Below are positions 11,604-23,058 of a stretch of DNA of 64,000 nt, in pieces. The stretch is from NCBI GenBank assembly GCA_015680685.1, contig MNCI01004881.1:880980-944979 (forward strand). Direction: 5' to 3'. The notes under the pieces are model-generated. The model did no database searches, was not told the DNA's origin, and saw only the letters and a program-made list of their open reading frames with translations. The stretch is from Gnetum montanum (Eukaryota > Streptophyta > Gnetopsida > Gnetales > Gnetaceae). The translations under genes and the position numbers were made by a program. The first letter of the stretch is position 1. Every line of letters begins with the position of its first letter.

Positions 11604-12559
11604 CATGGCCATAATGATATTCTTTCCATCATAAAACTAAGAATAAATTTATGATCATTATGCCTAGATAGAAAAATGAAGAACCAAGTGGGAATGTAAA
11701 GGATGTGACATTAAGTGGGATTTGTGCATTTTCTTAGATTACTACTATGAGTTCTATCCTCTTGCTAAGAAATTATTATATCCTTGTAGATCTAACAAGA
11801 AAATGGGAGTAAGAGTTAAGTAAGTGCTACCATAAAAGGATAACATAGAATAAAACTAAAAGAACATAGAATAATTTTCATGGGGTTCCACTAAAAAGAC
11901 ATGTTACCCATGCTTGAAGGTAGGTGGCTTCTCGAAAATAAAAATAAAAATAAAGTGCCAAAAATAAAACTCCTTCCTTGCACAATACTCCAAGTGGTAA
12001 TACTCCTTACAATAGTGGTAGTCTTATGGTTGTATATCCTATAAATGAAACAATGCAATGTCACTAAAAAGTAGTTTGGACTTGGTCTAAATCTTAGAAA
12101 GAAAGGCTAATAATTACTTTAACCATTAATAACACACAAGGATTCATTATGCTTATGGTAAGATACCTCACATCCCAATTTCAACAATCCTTTCTACTAT
12201 CCATCTCACCTCACTGTATATTTAATCATAACTTGTGGTTTTATATAATATAGCGTTATTTTTCCAATATCGTGATACTAACATGTGTGTCTTGCTAAAC
12301 AAGTATGTCTTGCATTCAACTCCTTGAGTGCCTAAGGACACTTTTAGGTGTGGTTATACAAGGGCAATAAGGGTTGGAGCCTACTCCCACTTGTATAACT
12401 CTTGTATTTCATACTTTCCAAGCAATTCCACATCATCTTGTGCCTTCCAAAACATCTAATAAACTTTCCATATCATCTAATAATCTAGCCATACATCAAA
12501 AATTCCTTATCCATTTCTTATCCATACTATAAACTCTCGTTGCAAGATTTATTCTTTAG
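11604..12559 (+). mobile_element. Relic of an older A-like pol/ORF-X inter-gene region
   Basis: No protein is encoded. Weak but ordered similarity to 6,290-7,000 is visible: 'gacatgttacccatgcttgaaggt' at 11,900, a block like 'ccttctccaccatccatt' near 12,190, and 'caactccttg.gtg' near 12,320. A1 and A2 both appear to sit in this older element. The flanks are too decayed to prove it by target duplications. Confidence 0.45.
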
Positions 12560-13481
12560 TGATGAGCATCAAAGTGTCACATCGACAAGTGCCCATTGAC
12601 ATGGCCTCATTGATGGGGCCCCATTTACATGATGTTTCCCTATCGACAGAGCCACATCAACGTACAGTTTACTACATCTATGAGGCCCCATCGATGCAAC
12701 CCTATAATAAAAACTATAAATACGAGTTCACAGTTGTGTTTATGAGGATATCAAATCATAGTAGTTTTTCCATTTGAAAGTTAGAATATTTCTATGAGTG
12801 CCTACAACAGGAGTCAAAAGTGTACAAATATTTATTCAAGCACTATTGTACCTGAACCACACCAGTGTGTATGGTAATAAAGATGAGCCTTTTGATCAAA
12901 CCTTGTAGCACTTAGAATAGATTAATGATTTATTTATGCATTCATTGTTTTCATTAAATATGTAATTAATTAAGCTAAATTAGAATTTATGTGATTAGTT
13001 AATTAGTTAAGCTAAATGGATTAAACACATAAGTACAATCGCTTCAAGCGTAAACATGTATTTGCTTGGTAATCCCAGTAGCATTATTGCTTGGTGCATT
13101 CAATAGCTTTACACTTGGTAACCCAATAGTGGATACATGGGTTTAGGACATGTATAGAAAGTGAAACCTGATGCTTATGTTAGGGCTAGTTAGAGGCTAG
13201 TTAAGTACTTAAATTATATTATTTGTTAAATGAATTCATCTCTTTACTTTAAGTACCAAGAAACATAAAATAATAAAAATCATATGCCTCAATTACACTT
13301 AACCATACCTTTGTACATCACAACTATAATTGGGAAGACAATGAATGACCATTAGGGCAGAGTTCACTTCCTAGATAACTAGTGTGTTGGAAGACATAGA
13401 GTCCACATAATTTAACTGGATCATGCATGAATGCTTCATGATTCATATAGTTGAGCATAGGGGTACCTTTATCGCTCATCA
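12560..13481 (+). repeat. A2 5' LTR (922 bp)
   Basis: Starts TGATGAGCATC and ends TCGCTCATCA. U3 carries CCATTGACATGG and CCCCATCGATG words, and a TATA-like 'aactataaatacgag' near 12,714. A conserved 'ggcaataaagatgaac'-like block (here ggtaataaagatgagc, near 12,876) matches the R/polyadenylation region of the other A LTRs. Confidence 0.85.
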
Positions 13482-13482
13482 T

Positions 13483-13499
13483 TGGCATTGTTACTGGGA
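13483..13499 (+). promoter_or_regulatory. A2 primer binding site, tRNA-Asp type
   Basis: TGGCATTGTTACTGGGA follows the LTR after one base. It matches the tRNA-Asp primer complement (TGGCGCCGTTGCCGGGGA) except for changes mostly of the C-to-T type. A3 has TGGCACCATTGCAAGGGA at the same place. tRNA-Asp is the known primer of Athila elements. Confidence 0.7.
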
Positions 13500-13631
13500 A
13501 TTCTTTTTATTGAAACGTGCACTATATAGGATTAATGAACATTATTAATATCATTAGATGAACCCCAAGGTCGATATCATTCTCAAATTATATAATTACA
13601 AAATCATAATAGTATTTTATTTATTTGCAAA

Positions 13632-13813
13632 ATGTCTTCTTCTCATAGGCATGAAGATGTCAAACTATTGGTCCCACAATAGTGCAAAGTGGTATATACT
13701 CATCTAGATGAGTATGTGCCTTATTTCACCTTCATCCTACACCAAGATAAACAATTGTGATGACGTGATATGGAAGGTAACATTGTAATGCCTCCCGGTT
13801 GATCTATACTTAT
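13632..13813 (+). pseudogene. A2 gag N-terminus (split by A3)
   Basis: An ATG at 13,632 opens MSSSHRHEDVKLLVPQ, matching MSSSSHRHEDVNPPIP in A3 (ATG 14,899). The reading ends where A3 is inserted and resumes at 36,804. Stops are present (for example near 13,680). Confidence 0.6.
13809..13813 (+). repeat. Target-site duplication of A3, left copy (decayed)
   Basis: CTTAT here and CCCAT at 36,804-36,808 flank A3. The two differ by two C-to-T changes. The uninterrupted gag of A3 reads CCCAA at the matching place, between GATCCATG and GATGCTA. Confidence 0.7.
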
Positions 13814-14739
13814 TAATGAATCTCGGTTTGTTGCATTAATTGGGCCCCATCAACGTAGTCTATTACGTCGACATAGCCCCATCAACTAGGGCCCATCAAC
13901 ACAGTCTGTTGCATTGATGTGGCCTTGTCGATGTAGGGGTCTATCTTGGCCTATAAATATGTGCTCACCAATAGCATTTATGGCATCTAGTTTTCCGAGT
14001 AGTAGTAGGGCTCCTGTAGTTTGTTCCTTCAAAAGTTAGAATATTTTTCCTAAGTGCCCATAATAGGAGTCATTGAGTGCATGGATCTTTATTCAAGCAT
14101 TGTTGTACCTAAGCACAACAGTGTGTGCGGCAATAAAGATGAACTTTGTGATACACCTTGTAACATTCTAGATAGATTAAATATTTCATTTATGCATTTA
14201 ATATTTTTAGTCAGTTATTCAATATTTTTCAGTAATTATGCTAATTAAGCTAATTAAGCAAGATAAGCTAGATAGATTAATACATAAGTACGACCACTTC
14301 AAGCATAACACGTATTTGCTCGATAATCCTAGTAGTGTTATTACTTGGTTTTCCTAGTAGCGTAGTGCTTGGTAATCCTAGCAGTAGGTATGTGGGTTCA
14401 AGATGTGTACAATAATTAGGACTGGATGCTTATGTTAGGATTAGTTAGACATGAGTTAATTCATTAGACCTTAATAGTATTAAATCTTCTTACCTTTATA
14501 TCTTAGCACCACAAATCTTAAAAACCTAAAATCATAAAAATCATATACCTTGATTACACTTAACCATGCCATGTACATCACATGTGTAATTCGGAAGACA
14601 AGGATGACCTTAAGGTAAGGTTCACTACTTAGACAACTAGTGTACTGGAGAACATTGAGTCCTTGAAATTCAACCAGATTGCATGTGAACACTTCGTAAT
14701 TTGTATGGTTGAGTGTAGGGGTACCTTCGCCACTCATCA
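13814..14739 (+). repeat. A3 5' LTR (926 bp)
   Basis: Starts TAATGAATCTCGG (TGATGAGTCTCGG in the 3' copy) and ends CGCCACTCATCA. U3 carries repeated words of the type GGCCCCATCAACG and GTCGATGTAG. The TATA box is 'cctataaatatgtgctcacc' near 13,952. 'gcggcaataaagatgaac' near 14,128 matches A4 and holds AATAAA. The 5' and 3' LTRs differ by many transitions, so the insertion is old. Confidence 0.88.
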
Positions 14740-14740
14740 T

Positions 14741-14758
14741 TGGCACCATTGCAAGGGA
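14741..14758 (+). promoter_or_regulatory. A3 primer binding site, tRNA-Asp type
   Basis: TGGCACCATTGCAAGGGA starts one base after the LTR. It matches the tRNA-Asp 3' complement except for four positions. Confidence 0.72.
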
Positions 14759-14898
14759 CTTGATTTGTTTGAAATGTGCACTATCTAGGTTTAGTGAATA
14801 CCATTAATATCATTATACAAACTTCAAGGTCCATATCATTTCCATTATACATAGGATTATAAAAAAAAGCACACTAATGTTTTATTTCATATTGTGAA

Positions 14899-17180
14899 AT
14901 GTCTTCTTCTTCTCACAGGCATGAGGATGTCAACCCACCGATCCCATAGGAGTGCAAAGTGATATATACTCATCCAAATGCATATGTACTAGACTTCACC
15001 TTCATTCTACACCAAGATAAGTAGCTATGATGACATGATATGGAGGGCAACATTATCTTTCCCCCTCCATCGATCCATGCCCAAGATGCTATTTCAAACT
15101 CTTAAGAAGTTGGGCATTCTAGATCTTCATGAGGAATACGTTGTGCATGGTTATGACACTCGGGACTACCATCCCACTAAAACACAACATAGAAGAGATC
15201 AACATTAGGAGAAGCACCACAAGGCTATGTAGGGGAAACATTTCACTAATCCCTTATTCCTACTAGATTAAGATGACAATGAGGATCCTCTCTTTGAAGG
15301 TTCTTAACATGAAGATCCTCCACTTCTTGTTATTGGTGATGCAGGTCTAGCCTTGAACCTACGATCCACTATTCATAAGCTAGGTTTAGGAAAAAGTGAT
15401 AGTCAACATAGGGACTTAGGTAAACATCACAATGGAAAGGGATCTCAGGATGAAGGTCGTAATGAGCAAAAAAGTAGTGGTGTTGGCGATCCACCTTCCT
15501 CTCCATCCTTTTAATTTGATTTTAAACATTTCACTTCATCTACTAATTCTCATAGAAGTCACCATTGAAATAATTGTGATGAAGGTGATCAACAAGACAA
15601 CAATGACATCAAGGCCATCAAGAGCATAGAGGTGACAGAAACCATCATCAGTGTCATCAACACAATGATGATGATGAACCTCTATTGGTGACTCGAAGCA
15701 TGCTTAACATTGCAAAGGTAGTAAAGATCCCAACCAAGCATGTGAAGGCTAGTTAGATCAAGCACTTAGATATGAACAATATCTCAAGATTTGAAAGGGG
15801 ATACAATTCTAATCCACAAACACATCTACAAGCTTTCCATGATTCTTGTGCCTTACAAAACATTGAAAATGATTAGCAAAAACTCAAGCTCTTCTCTAGG
15901 ATACTCATCAAAGAAGTTGAAAGTTAGTACTTTTTCTTAGAGCCAGAATCTATCTACCAGTGGAATACAATGCTTAAGATATTTAATGACAAATATCAAA
16001 TGTACTCCAAAGTGTCCAATTTGAGAAGGCAAATCCAAGGTTGAAAGCAAGGAACACATGAATCCTTAGACGTTACCATGGCTAGATATTATTCTCTCTT
16101 ACACTGATGCCCTGGCCATGGATATTCTTAGAGGGAGCAACTCTACCACATTATAGATAGGCTCAAAGCTAAAACTAGAAGAACTCTTGGGGTTTATGCC
16201 CAAGGGAGATTGTCTGAGTTAAGTGCTCATCCGATCCAAAGGTTGATTGAGTAGGTAGCCAAAGAGGAAGGAGAGTTATGGAAAAGAGAAAATGTAGAAG
16301 AGTATAATCGAGATTCTTTCATCAAGAAAAGGGAGGTCTGATTCTATGACAAGGAGAATGCACCACTTAATGAGGCGGTAAATAGAAAAACCTTGCCTAT
16401 ACAAAAATCTATCTTTGACATTTTGGAAAAGGTTGAAAAATTATGGGACTCTTTAGATGAGATGTTCCAAACTACTATGGCGATTGATGAAGCATCCAAA
16501 AAATAGAATAGTGATCATGAACGTAGGAGATGAAAAGAAGTTGAATGTTCCTACTAAAGAGGTAAGGGAAAAGCTACTACCGTTAAGGAAGTTGTGGAGA
16601 TAGACTCTGAAGATGATACTGGTTGTGACATCTATCAATATGAATATCTAAAGGGATGTTATCCTCTAATGTCACACTTACAAGAGTCTAAGATGTATGC
16701 ATTGAATCCATGACTAGCAAGGAGGCAAGCACCCAAATGATTATTATATCCTCAAGGGAATCTAAGGTAGTTCCACCAACACTAACAAGCTTATTATCCA
16801 AGTGGAGCTCCACCACAACCATATTAGTAATACCAACAATGGCACCAACCCCAATCATGGGAATGCCACTGCACAAGTAGCAATACCCTTATAGGTGACT
16901 AGATCCATATGGGTACTATGCTCAGCAACCTATTTTTCCAAGAAGTTTTGTAGGCCATGCCTCATTTTAGCATCACTATTACCCTCTAAAGTACCACCAA
17001 ACACATTCACCATTCACTCGAGGAGAAAACCCATATCCATACCATCCTCTGCATCCATCTACACATAACCCTCTATCCTCTACCTAGTTACCTTCTGCTC
17101 CATCTATGTAAGGCTAAATTCCTCCATAGCCACAACAATGAAATGCCATGAGGAATACACATTTACATCCAGCCTTTCAA
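14899..17180 (+). pseudogene. A3 gag
   Basis: Gag is the structural protein that packages element RNA. ATG 14,899 opens MSSSSHRHEDVNPPIP. After a poorly readable Ser/Asn-rich stretch (15,300-15,660), the capsid-like domain is clear at about 15,930-16,300: FLEPESIYQWNTMLKIFNDK, VSNLRRQIQG, HESLDVTMARYYSLLH, LYHIIDRLKAKTRRTLGVYA and RLSELSAHPIQRLIE. A Lys/Glu-rich part follows (16,260-16,660), then a Pro/Gln/Tyr-rich tail (16,700-17,180). No CCHC knuckle is evident. Several in-frame stops, mostly TAG. Confidence 0.75.
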
Positions 17181-17429
17181 ACATGTGGTTTGGATAATCG
17201 ATCTAAGAAATGACCTTTTTCGACCCAATAATCCTCATAAACCCTCACAACCTCCTGCAACTAGCTACCCTACATCTCCAACACTCTCATCCTCTGCATC
17301 AAATACGTTTGAGTGTCCTTTAAACCAAAAACCACCTCAAATCCACACTATGATGTTAACTCATTTTGTTTCCAATTGGATCAAGGCTAGCAATCTTTCC
17401 AAGAAATCCACTCATTTACTTGTAAATCA

Positions 17430-17760
17430 CTAGACATGAGCCATGCAAGGCTCTTCTTGATTTTAGTTCCAGAGTGAATCTCATCTTCCATAATTTGTAC
17501 AAGGCCTGGAACCTACCACCTCTTAAGAAGAAAAACATTCATTTAGAATTAACAGACCAATCAATCACTATTCCTTTGGGATTAGTGAAGGACATTGTGA
17601 CCACAATTTGTGGGTGGTCCTATCCTATCGATTTTCTAGTGATCAAGGTTGAGAATTACAAAGGTGACCTTCCCATCATTATGCAAAGAGCTTGGTTAAG
17701 CATAGTTGATGCATGAATGGACATAAGGGATCTCTCCTCGGAAGAGCTTGGTTAAGCACA
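17430..17760 (+). pseudogene. A3 aspartic protease
   Basis: Retropepsin cuts the Gag-Pol precursor. The active-site region reads LLDFSSRVNLI (17,453-17,485), followed by NLYKAWNLPPLKKKNIHLEL, VKDIVTTICGW and LPIIMQRAWL, the expected fold end. In the usual D-S/T-G motif, Gly is replaced by Ser (AGT at 17,465-17,467). A2 has DSSSNVNLI with the same Ser. Either this lineage carried Ser before both copies formed, or the same G-to-A change happened twice. A stop follows LSIVDA at 17,716. Confidence 0.7.
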
Positions 17761-18059
17761 ATTGAAGGCTAAAGAAGAAGCATATTCCATGCATTGTGTA
17801 CAATGATAATAAGTTCAATTGCATGAAAAAGAATCAAAAGTACATACATTGAAGCATGCAATTAGTGTGCACAAGAAATAGTTATTCAAAGGTCTTTGTA
17901 TGAAGCAGCCACCAAACAGGAGGGTACCTTGTGACTAACAGCAAACTAAGAAAATATCACATTATGCATAGAACCAACTAAGAACCTAACATGTGCTTAT
18001 GTTGAAAGCATGGATGAACTTGAGCAAGTTCATCACCAACTTTGTGATGATGAATATGA

Positions 18060-20987
18060 TGATACTTGTTGAGGAGAATTGGAAATCCCTAATAACTTCA
18101 AGCAGGAGCCCATAGAATTAAAAACTCTACCAACTGACATGGAGTATGCATTCCTAAATAATGGTAAGTTGATCATAATCAATGTCAAACTTGCTCTTGA
18201 ACATAAATAGAAGTTGTTAAAGATGGTTAATAAATGGTCAATAGCCTTTGCTTTGTCATAACCTAAGCTAACTAGAATCGATCCAAGCATATTCTAGCAT
18301 CGCATTTATATCAACCTGGCCATGAAGCCAAGGAGACAACTATAGAGATAGCTAAACCCCAACTTGAAGCATATCGTTAAGGAGAAAATAGAGCAACTCC
18401 TCAAGGTAGGGTTCATCTATCCCATCGCAAATAGTGAGTGGGTTAGCCCACTCGTAATTGTACCAAAGAAAGGTGGCAACTGGTGAGTCTGCATTGACTT
18501 CAAGCTATCAAACATGGAAACATTCAAATATCATTTTCCATTGCCATTTGTGGACCAAGTGTTAGACACTATCTCTAGGAATTATTATTTTAGCTTTGTG
18601 GATGGTTATAATGGCTATAACCAAATCCAAATTATACCAGAAGATCAAGCCAAGACAACATTCATGAGTCCCTATGGATCGTTTGCATATTGTAAGATGT
18701 CATTCAATCTATGCAATTCCACTACAACATTTCAATGCTTGGTCCTTAGCATCTTTCAACAACAGATCGATAGTGGTGTGGAAGTCTTCATGGATGACTT
18801 CTCCACCTATGGAGCTATGTTTGAGCAAGCCTTGAATTGCATTTAGCAAGTACTAAAAAGATGTGTGGAAAAAATCTGTGGCTCAACTAGCAAAAGAGTC
18901 ATCTCATGGTCCAAGAAGGCATTGTATTGTGGCACTGAATTTCCTAAAAAGGGACTGAGGTAGACCTAGAGAAGATAAGGATCATCCAAGGAATAACACA
19001 CCAACCAAAGATAGTTAAATATGTCTAATCATTTCTTGGACACCCTAGCTACTACTAGCATTTCATAGAGAATTTCTCTATCATTATCAAGTTATTGGTT
19101 GAGCTTACAAATAAAGATGCTCTGTTCATTTGGACTAAGGAGTGCAAACATGCATTCCAAAAATTTAAGGAAAAACTCATAGAAACTCCAATTCTATGAG
19201 CACCAAACTAATCTAAACCATTCCACATAATGATGAATGCCTTTAATTATGCCTTGGAAGTGGTGCTTCCATAGTTGGATGATAAAAAACACCCATATTA
19301 CATCCACTATGCAAGCCAAAGCATTGTGGGTGCACAATTGAATTACACCACCATGGAAAAATAATTAATGGTAATGGTGTATGCTTTGGAAAATTTTAGG
19401 TACTAAGTGCTTAGTTATAAAGTGTTTGTACACACAAACCACAGTGTCATCCACTTCCTAATGAACAAGCTAATGGTGAGCCCTCGTATCATATAGTGGC
19501 TCATGATCTTACAAGAATTCGATCTCACGATGGTAGATCGAAAAGGGATCGAGAATGTGATCACTAACCATCTCTCTTAATTAATATGGGATAACAAAGA
19601 GGAGGAGAGCTTGTTCTCTGATCAATTTCTAGATGAACTCCTCTTTATAGGAGTAATCAATGACCAAGATCCCATAGAACAAACATGGTACAATGGCATC
19701 CTCACCTATCTTCTCACTCAAGAGATGCCACAAGATCTTGACTTTAGAAAGAAGCAACAATTTCTTTATCAAGCTAAATACTTCATGGAAATCAACAAAC
19801 ACATTTACAAGGTATGTGCCAATGGCCTAGTTCATTGGTGTGTCCTTGATGCAAATCAACTACGTGTTCTTCAAGATGCTCATGAAGGTCCCTATGCAAG
19901 CCACTATGCAGGGAGATGCACTACCATAAAAATCCTGATGGTAGGATACTATTGGCCTACAATCTTCATGAATTCCCATCAATTTTTCTAATCTTGTGAA
20001 TGTTGTCAACAAGATGGTGGGATAACTACATGAATGGAAGGTCCTCAATAGTGGATTCAATCACTGGAGCCTTTTGACATATGGGGCATTGACTTCATGG
20101 GTTCCATCACCCCCCTATCCAATAGAAAGGCATACATCATTATAGTAGTCAACTACTGCACAAAGTGTATATAAGCAGTAGTAGTTACTAATTGTCCATT
20201 ATTCACTGCTATTAAATTTATATAATAAAACATTGTAAATAGGTTTGGGATGCCATGCACACTAATTTCTAACAATGGGACTCACTTCACAAGTGCCACT
20301 TTTGGAAAGTTGATGCAATACTTGGGGGGTCAAACATAAATTAACAACACCCTATCATCCCCAAGCCAATGGTCAAGTAGAGGAACTAACTAGGAGATCA
20401 CGAAAATCCTAACATGGACCATTAGCAAAGATAGGAAATATTGGAGTACAAAACTCAATGATGTCCTTTGGGCTTACTACTCAACATGGAAACATCCTAC
20501 TGGCTATTCTCCTTATGAGCTAGTGTACAAAAAACTTCCAACGCTCCCAATTTAATCTAAGCTCCATACACTCTCAACAACCTATGATCTGAATCTTGAC
20601 CTAAGTCTAGCATAGAAAGAAAGATTAATCAACCTCAATGTGCTAGATGAAAGTAAATTGGTGGCTATATCTTTGAATGAGGTGCACAAGGCATTTAATA
20701 AGCAACTTCATGACATGAGAATACGAAAGGTAAAACTTCAACTAGGAGATAAGATTCTCTATTGGAATCCCACAAATGTATCCCAGAAGACCAAAATTCA
20801 AAAATTGTGAGAGGGACTTTATATAATTGATCAAACCTTTTCCTCTAGGGCCATGTTAATTTACAAAACTAACAATGCAAATAAAAAGTGGTTGGTCAAC
20901 ATCCAACAAGTGAAACCTTTCCTAGAACTAAGACAAACTAGTGAAACTACCACCTTAATGAATGGACAACCGTGTTTAATTTTTTGA
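18060..20987 (+). pseudogene. A3 pol: RT, RNase H, integrase
   Basis: The connector reads IPNNFKQEPIELKTLP. RT runs from about 18,330: LLKVGFIYPIANSEWVSPLV, VPKKGG, FPLPFVDQVLDTIS and FVDGYNGYNQIQI, and the catalytic FMDD is at 18,788-18,799. RNase H follows (19,210-19,590): HPYYIHYASQSIVGAQLNYT and DRKGIENVI. Integrase has the zinc region (DAHEG..SHY..CECCQ, 19,875-20,005), IWGIDFM with the first catalytic Asp, ISNNGTHF with Asp changed to Asn, and the GQ motif before the last Glu. The C-terminus ends with TGA at 20,985-20,987. About 25 stops, mainly CAA/CAG/CGA/TGG to stop, make it a pseudogene. Confidence 0.88.
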
Positions 20988-21003
20988 ATCTCCTCCTTCC
21001 AAC

Positions 21004-21020
21004 TTAGTCATGGGGGAGAT
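21004..21020 (+). promoter_or_regulatory. A3 internal polypurine-tract-like site
   Basis: TTAGTCATGGGGGAGAT, 17 bp after the pol stop, repeats the core of the 3' polypurine tract. It is shared with A2 (60,284-60,300) and decayed in A1. Confidence 0.6.
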
Positions 21021-22544
21021 GGTCATCCATGAAAACAATCCATTTGGCTTCTCAATTTTTCTACTTTTTGTTTCCACATTTTGGATTTTACAAATTTTTT
21101 ATTTTCAATTTCTTCCATTTTTCGCCATTTTTGGTTTTGCACCATTGTTAGTATATTTGAACCTTTCTTGATTATTTTACACTTTCTTATATATTTTACC
21201 TTGTTTTGTTTTATTTGAGTATGAATTTTCATCATTTTTGCTAATAAACGTGCTTTACTACAGCAAGACATAGTGCCACTATTGCTATTTACTAATGATG
21301 GCTTGAGCTTAATGTTGTGATGGTCAATGTCTAGTTTCTATTCTTGAATTTTGATGTCTAATGACTATGACATGGTTTATTTTTCATGGAATAGGCAATC
21401 AGTCCATGTCATCTACCTATCTAATAAACTCTAGGACTTTCCTTATTCTGGGAATTTGATGTCCCTTCCATTAAAGAAACTTTTAATCAATTAGTGACCT
21501 TGGTAGTTTTGGAATTGGGAAGGACTCAAAGTTTTGTAGAGGGTGTGACTTCAAGGAGACTCAATACTCTTTGTACTCTTCTACTTGCTTAAGTGCCTAA
21601 GTGTTTCTTATGAACTTCTTACTGTTCCATTTCAACCACTCCAGGAAGTTAAATAAAGTCTTTGCATGGTGTGGTTCCCATCCAAAAAAAACATTATGAG
21701 AATTCAAATCATACCCCTTAGATAAATAAATGGACTACAAGCACTAGTTATGAGACTAGAAAGACTTGCACCCCTGCCTAAAGGTTCCCTCTATCTAAGG
21801 CCCTCTCTCACTTCCTACTTCTCTTTTCTTCGCTTTATGGAATGGTGGTTGTTTTGTGGAACCATTCTCATGTCTCAAGGAGGTGGATTAATCTTAGAGT
21901 GATGAATTGAAGTCACTGAAAGCAACTAGTTTTGGTCTGGATTAAGGATGATCTTCTCAAGTCATTCTAAATACAAACTCCACAAGGGACTTATGACCTC
22001 AATTCAGGATTCCATACCACCTTCTCTATCATCCATCCATGCTACCACATCTCACCTCAGTGTTAGGTTCTACGTTATGCTCTATGTCTTAGTTTGATGT
22101 GTTTGAATTCTTGGATACATTCGTTTTTGTTAGTCCTTAACTTTTCATGACCATTAATCAACTATGGGGCCCACAGACTCATTAGTTGAGGTTATGCAGG
22201 GAAAATAAGGGCATGAGCCTACTATGGAGAAGACCCACTTACATATCTTTTACTTTGGTTAGTTAAGTTCCTTACCTTAGACATTGCTATAATCCTATCT
22301 TTCACATATTCCATTGTGCAAACCACTATGTGTTCCTTGATCTCTCATTTTCCATCCTCTTTCTCCATTTTCTTAAATTTCTTAATTTTCAAGACTTCAA
22401 AACCCTCTTCTCATATTTTCATCATGTTCATGGCTATTTAAGCTTCCCTTTAATCCTAATTTCGCTCAAAATATCTTTGTAATTTTCAAGTTTTGACCAA
22501 GTTAATGAAAGTCAATAGTGATCAATAGTTGTGTTGACTAGACC
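21021..22544 (+). other. A3 region between pol and ORF-X promoter
   Basis: No protein is supported. T-rich at first. AATAAA at 21,652-21,657 is followed 27 bp later by A8 (21,684-21,691), like an mRNA 3' end. The remaining 850 bp aligns with A1 and A2 and has no recognisable motif. Confidence 0.6.
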
Positions 22545-22640
22545 CCGTCGATGCAGCTGACCACGTTGACTAGGTCCCATCATTGAGGCCTCATTGATGC
22601 AATGCAAAAATAGTATAAATACTATTGAGCACTTTGAATT
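22545..22640 (+). promoter_or_regulatory. A3 internal LTR-like promoter of ORF-X
   Basis: The words CCCCGTCGATGCAGC, GTTGACTAGGTCCCATC and GGCCTCATTGATGCA lead to TATAAATA at 22,614-22,621 and then 'ctattgagcac'. The LTR U3 has the same order of words: TCGATTGGGCCCCATCGAC, GACCTCATTGATGTAG, CCTATAAATATGTG. An intron donor and the ORF-X ATG follow downstream. Confidence 0.6.
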
Positions 22641-22766
22641 TTTCACATTTGATCCATAACACCCAAGGACTTTTTGTAATTTTTAGAGCCTAGAACCTTC
22701 CCGAGCCTATAACTCTTGCATCATTTATCCAAATCACCCCATTCTTTGATCCTATACTTACCAAAG

Positions 22767-23058
22767 GTAAGCTTTTAGTCATGGGGATAGCAAACCCCAA
22801 GGTTTTGATAATAATTTTTAAAAACATTTTCTAACTTCCCCAAAGGATTAACAGGTAAAATGCTATTAAATCATTAATTTTTGACAATTTAACCCTTCCA
22901 AAAACTTCGGTAAACCAAAGATTAAATTAATAACTAAATACTTAATCCATCCAAACATAATCACACCTTAGCCAAGTGTAACCTCCCTATGAGATAAGGT
23001 ATTCCAATCATTCTAAGTTACATAATATTTGCTAATCCATTGTTATGTGTGGTTACAG
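22767..23058 (+). other. A3 ORF-X 5'UTR intron (292 bp)
   Basis: Donor CCAAAG/GTAAGC (22,761-22,772) and acceptor GTGGTTACAG (ends 23,058) are both consensus. The acceptor sits immediately before ATGGCACC. A1 and A2 keep the donor at the same place. A decayed polypurine motif, TTAGTCATGGGG, lies at 22,775-22,786. Confidence 0.65.

Noticed and set aside
11604-12559. Unique host DNA between A1 and A2
   Set aside because: Ordered weak matches to the pol/ORF-X inter-gene region of family A indicate an older element relic.
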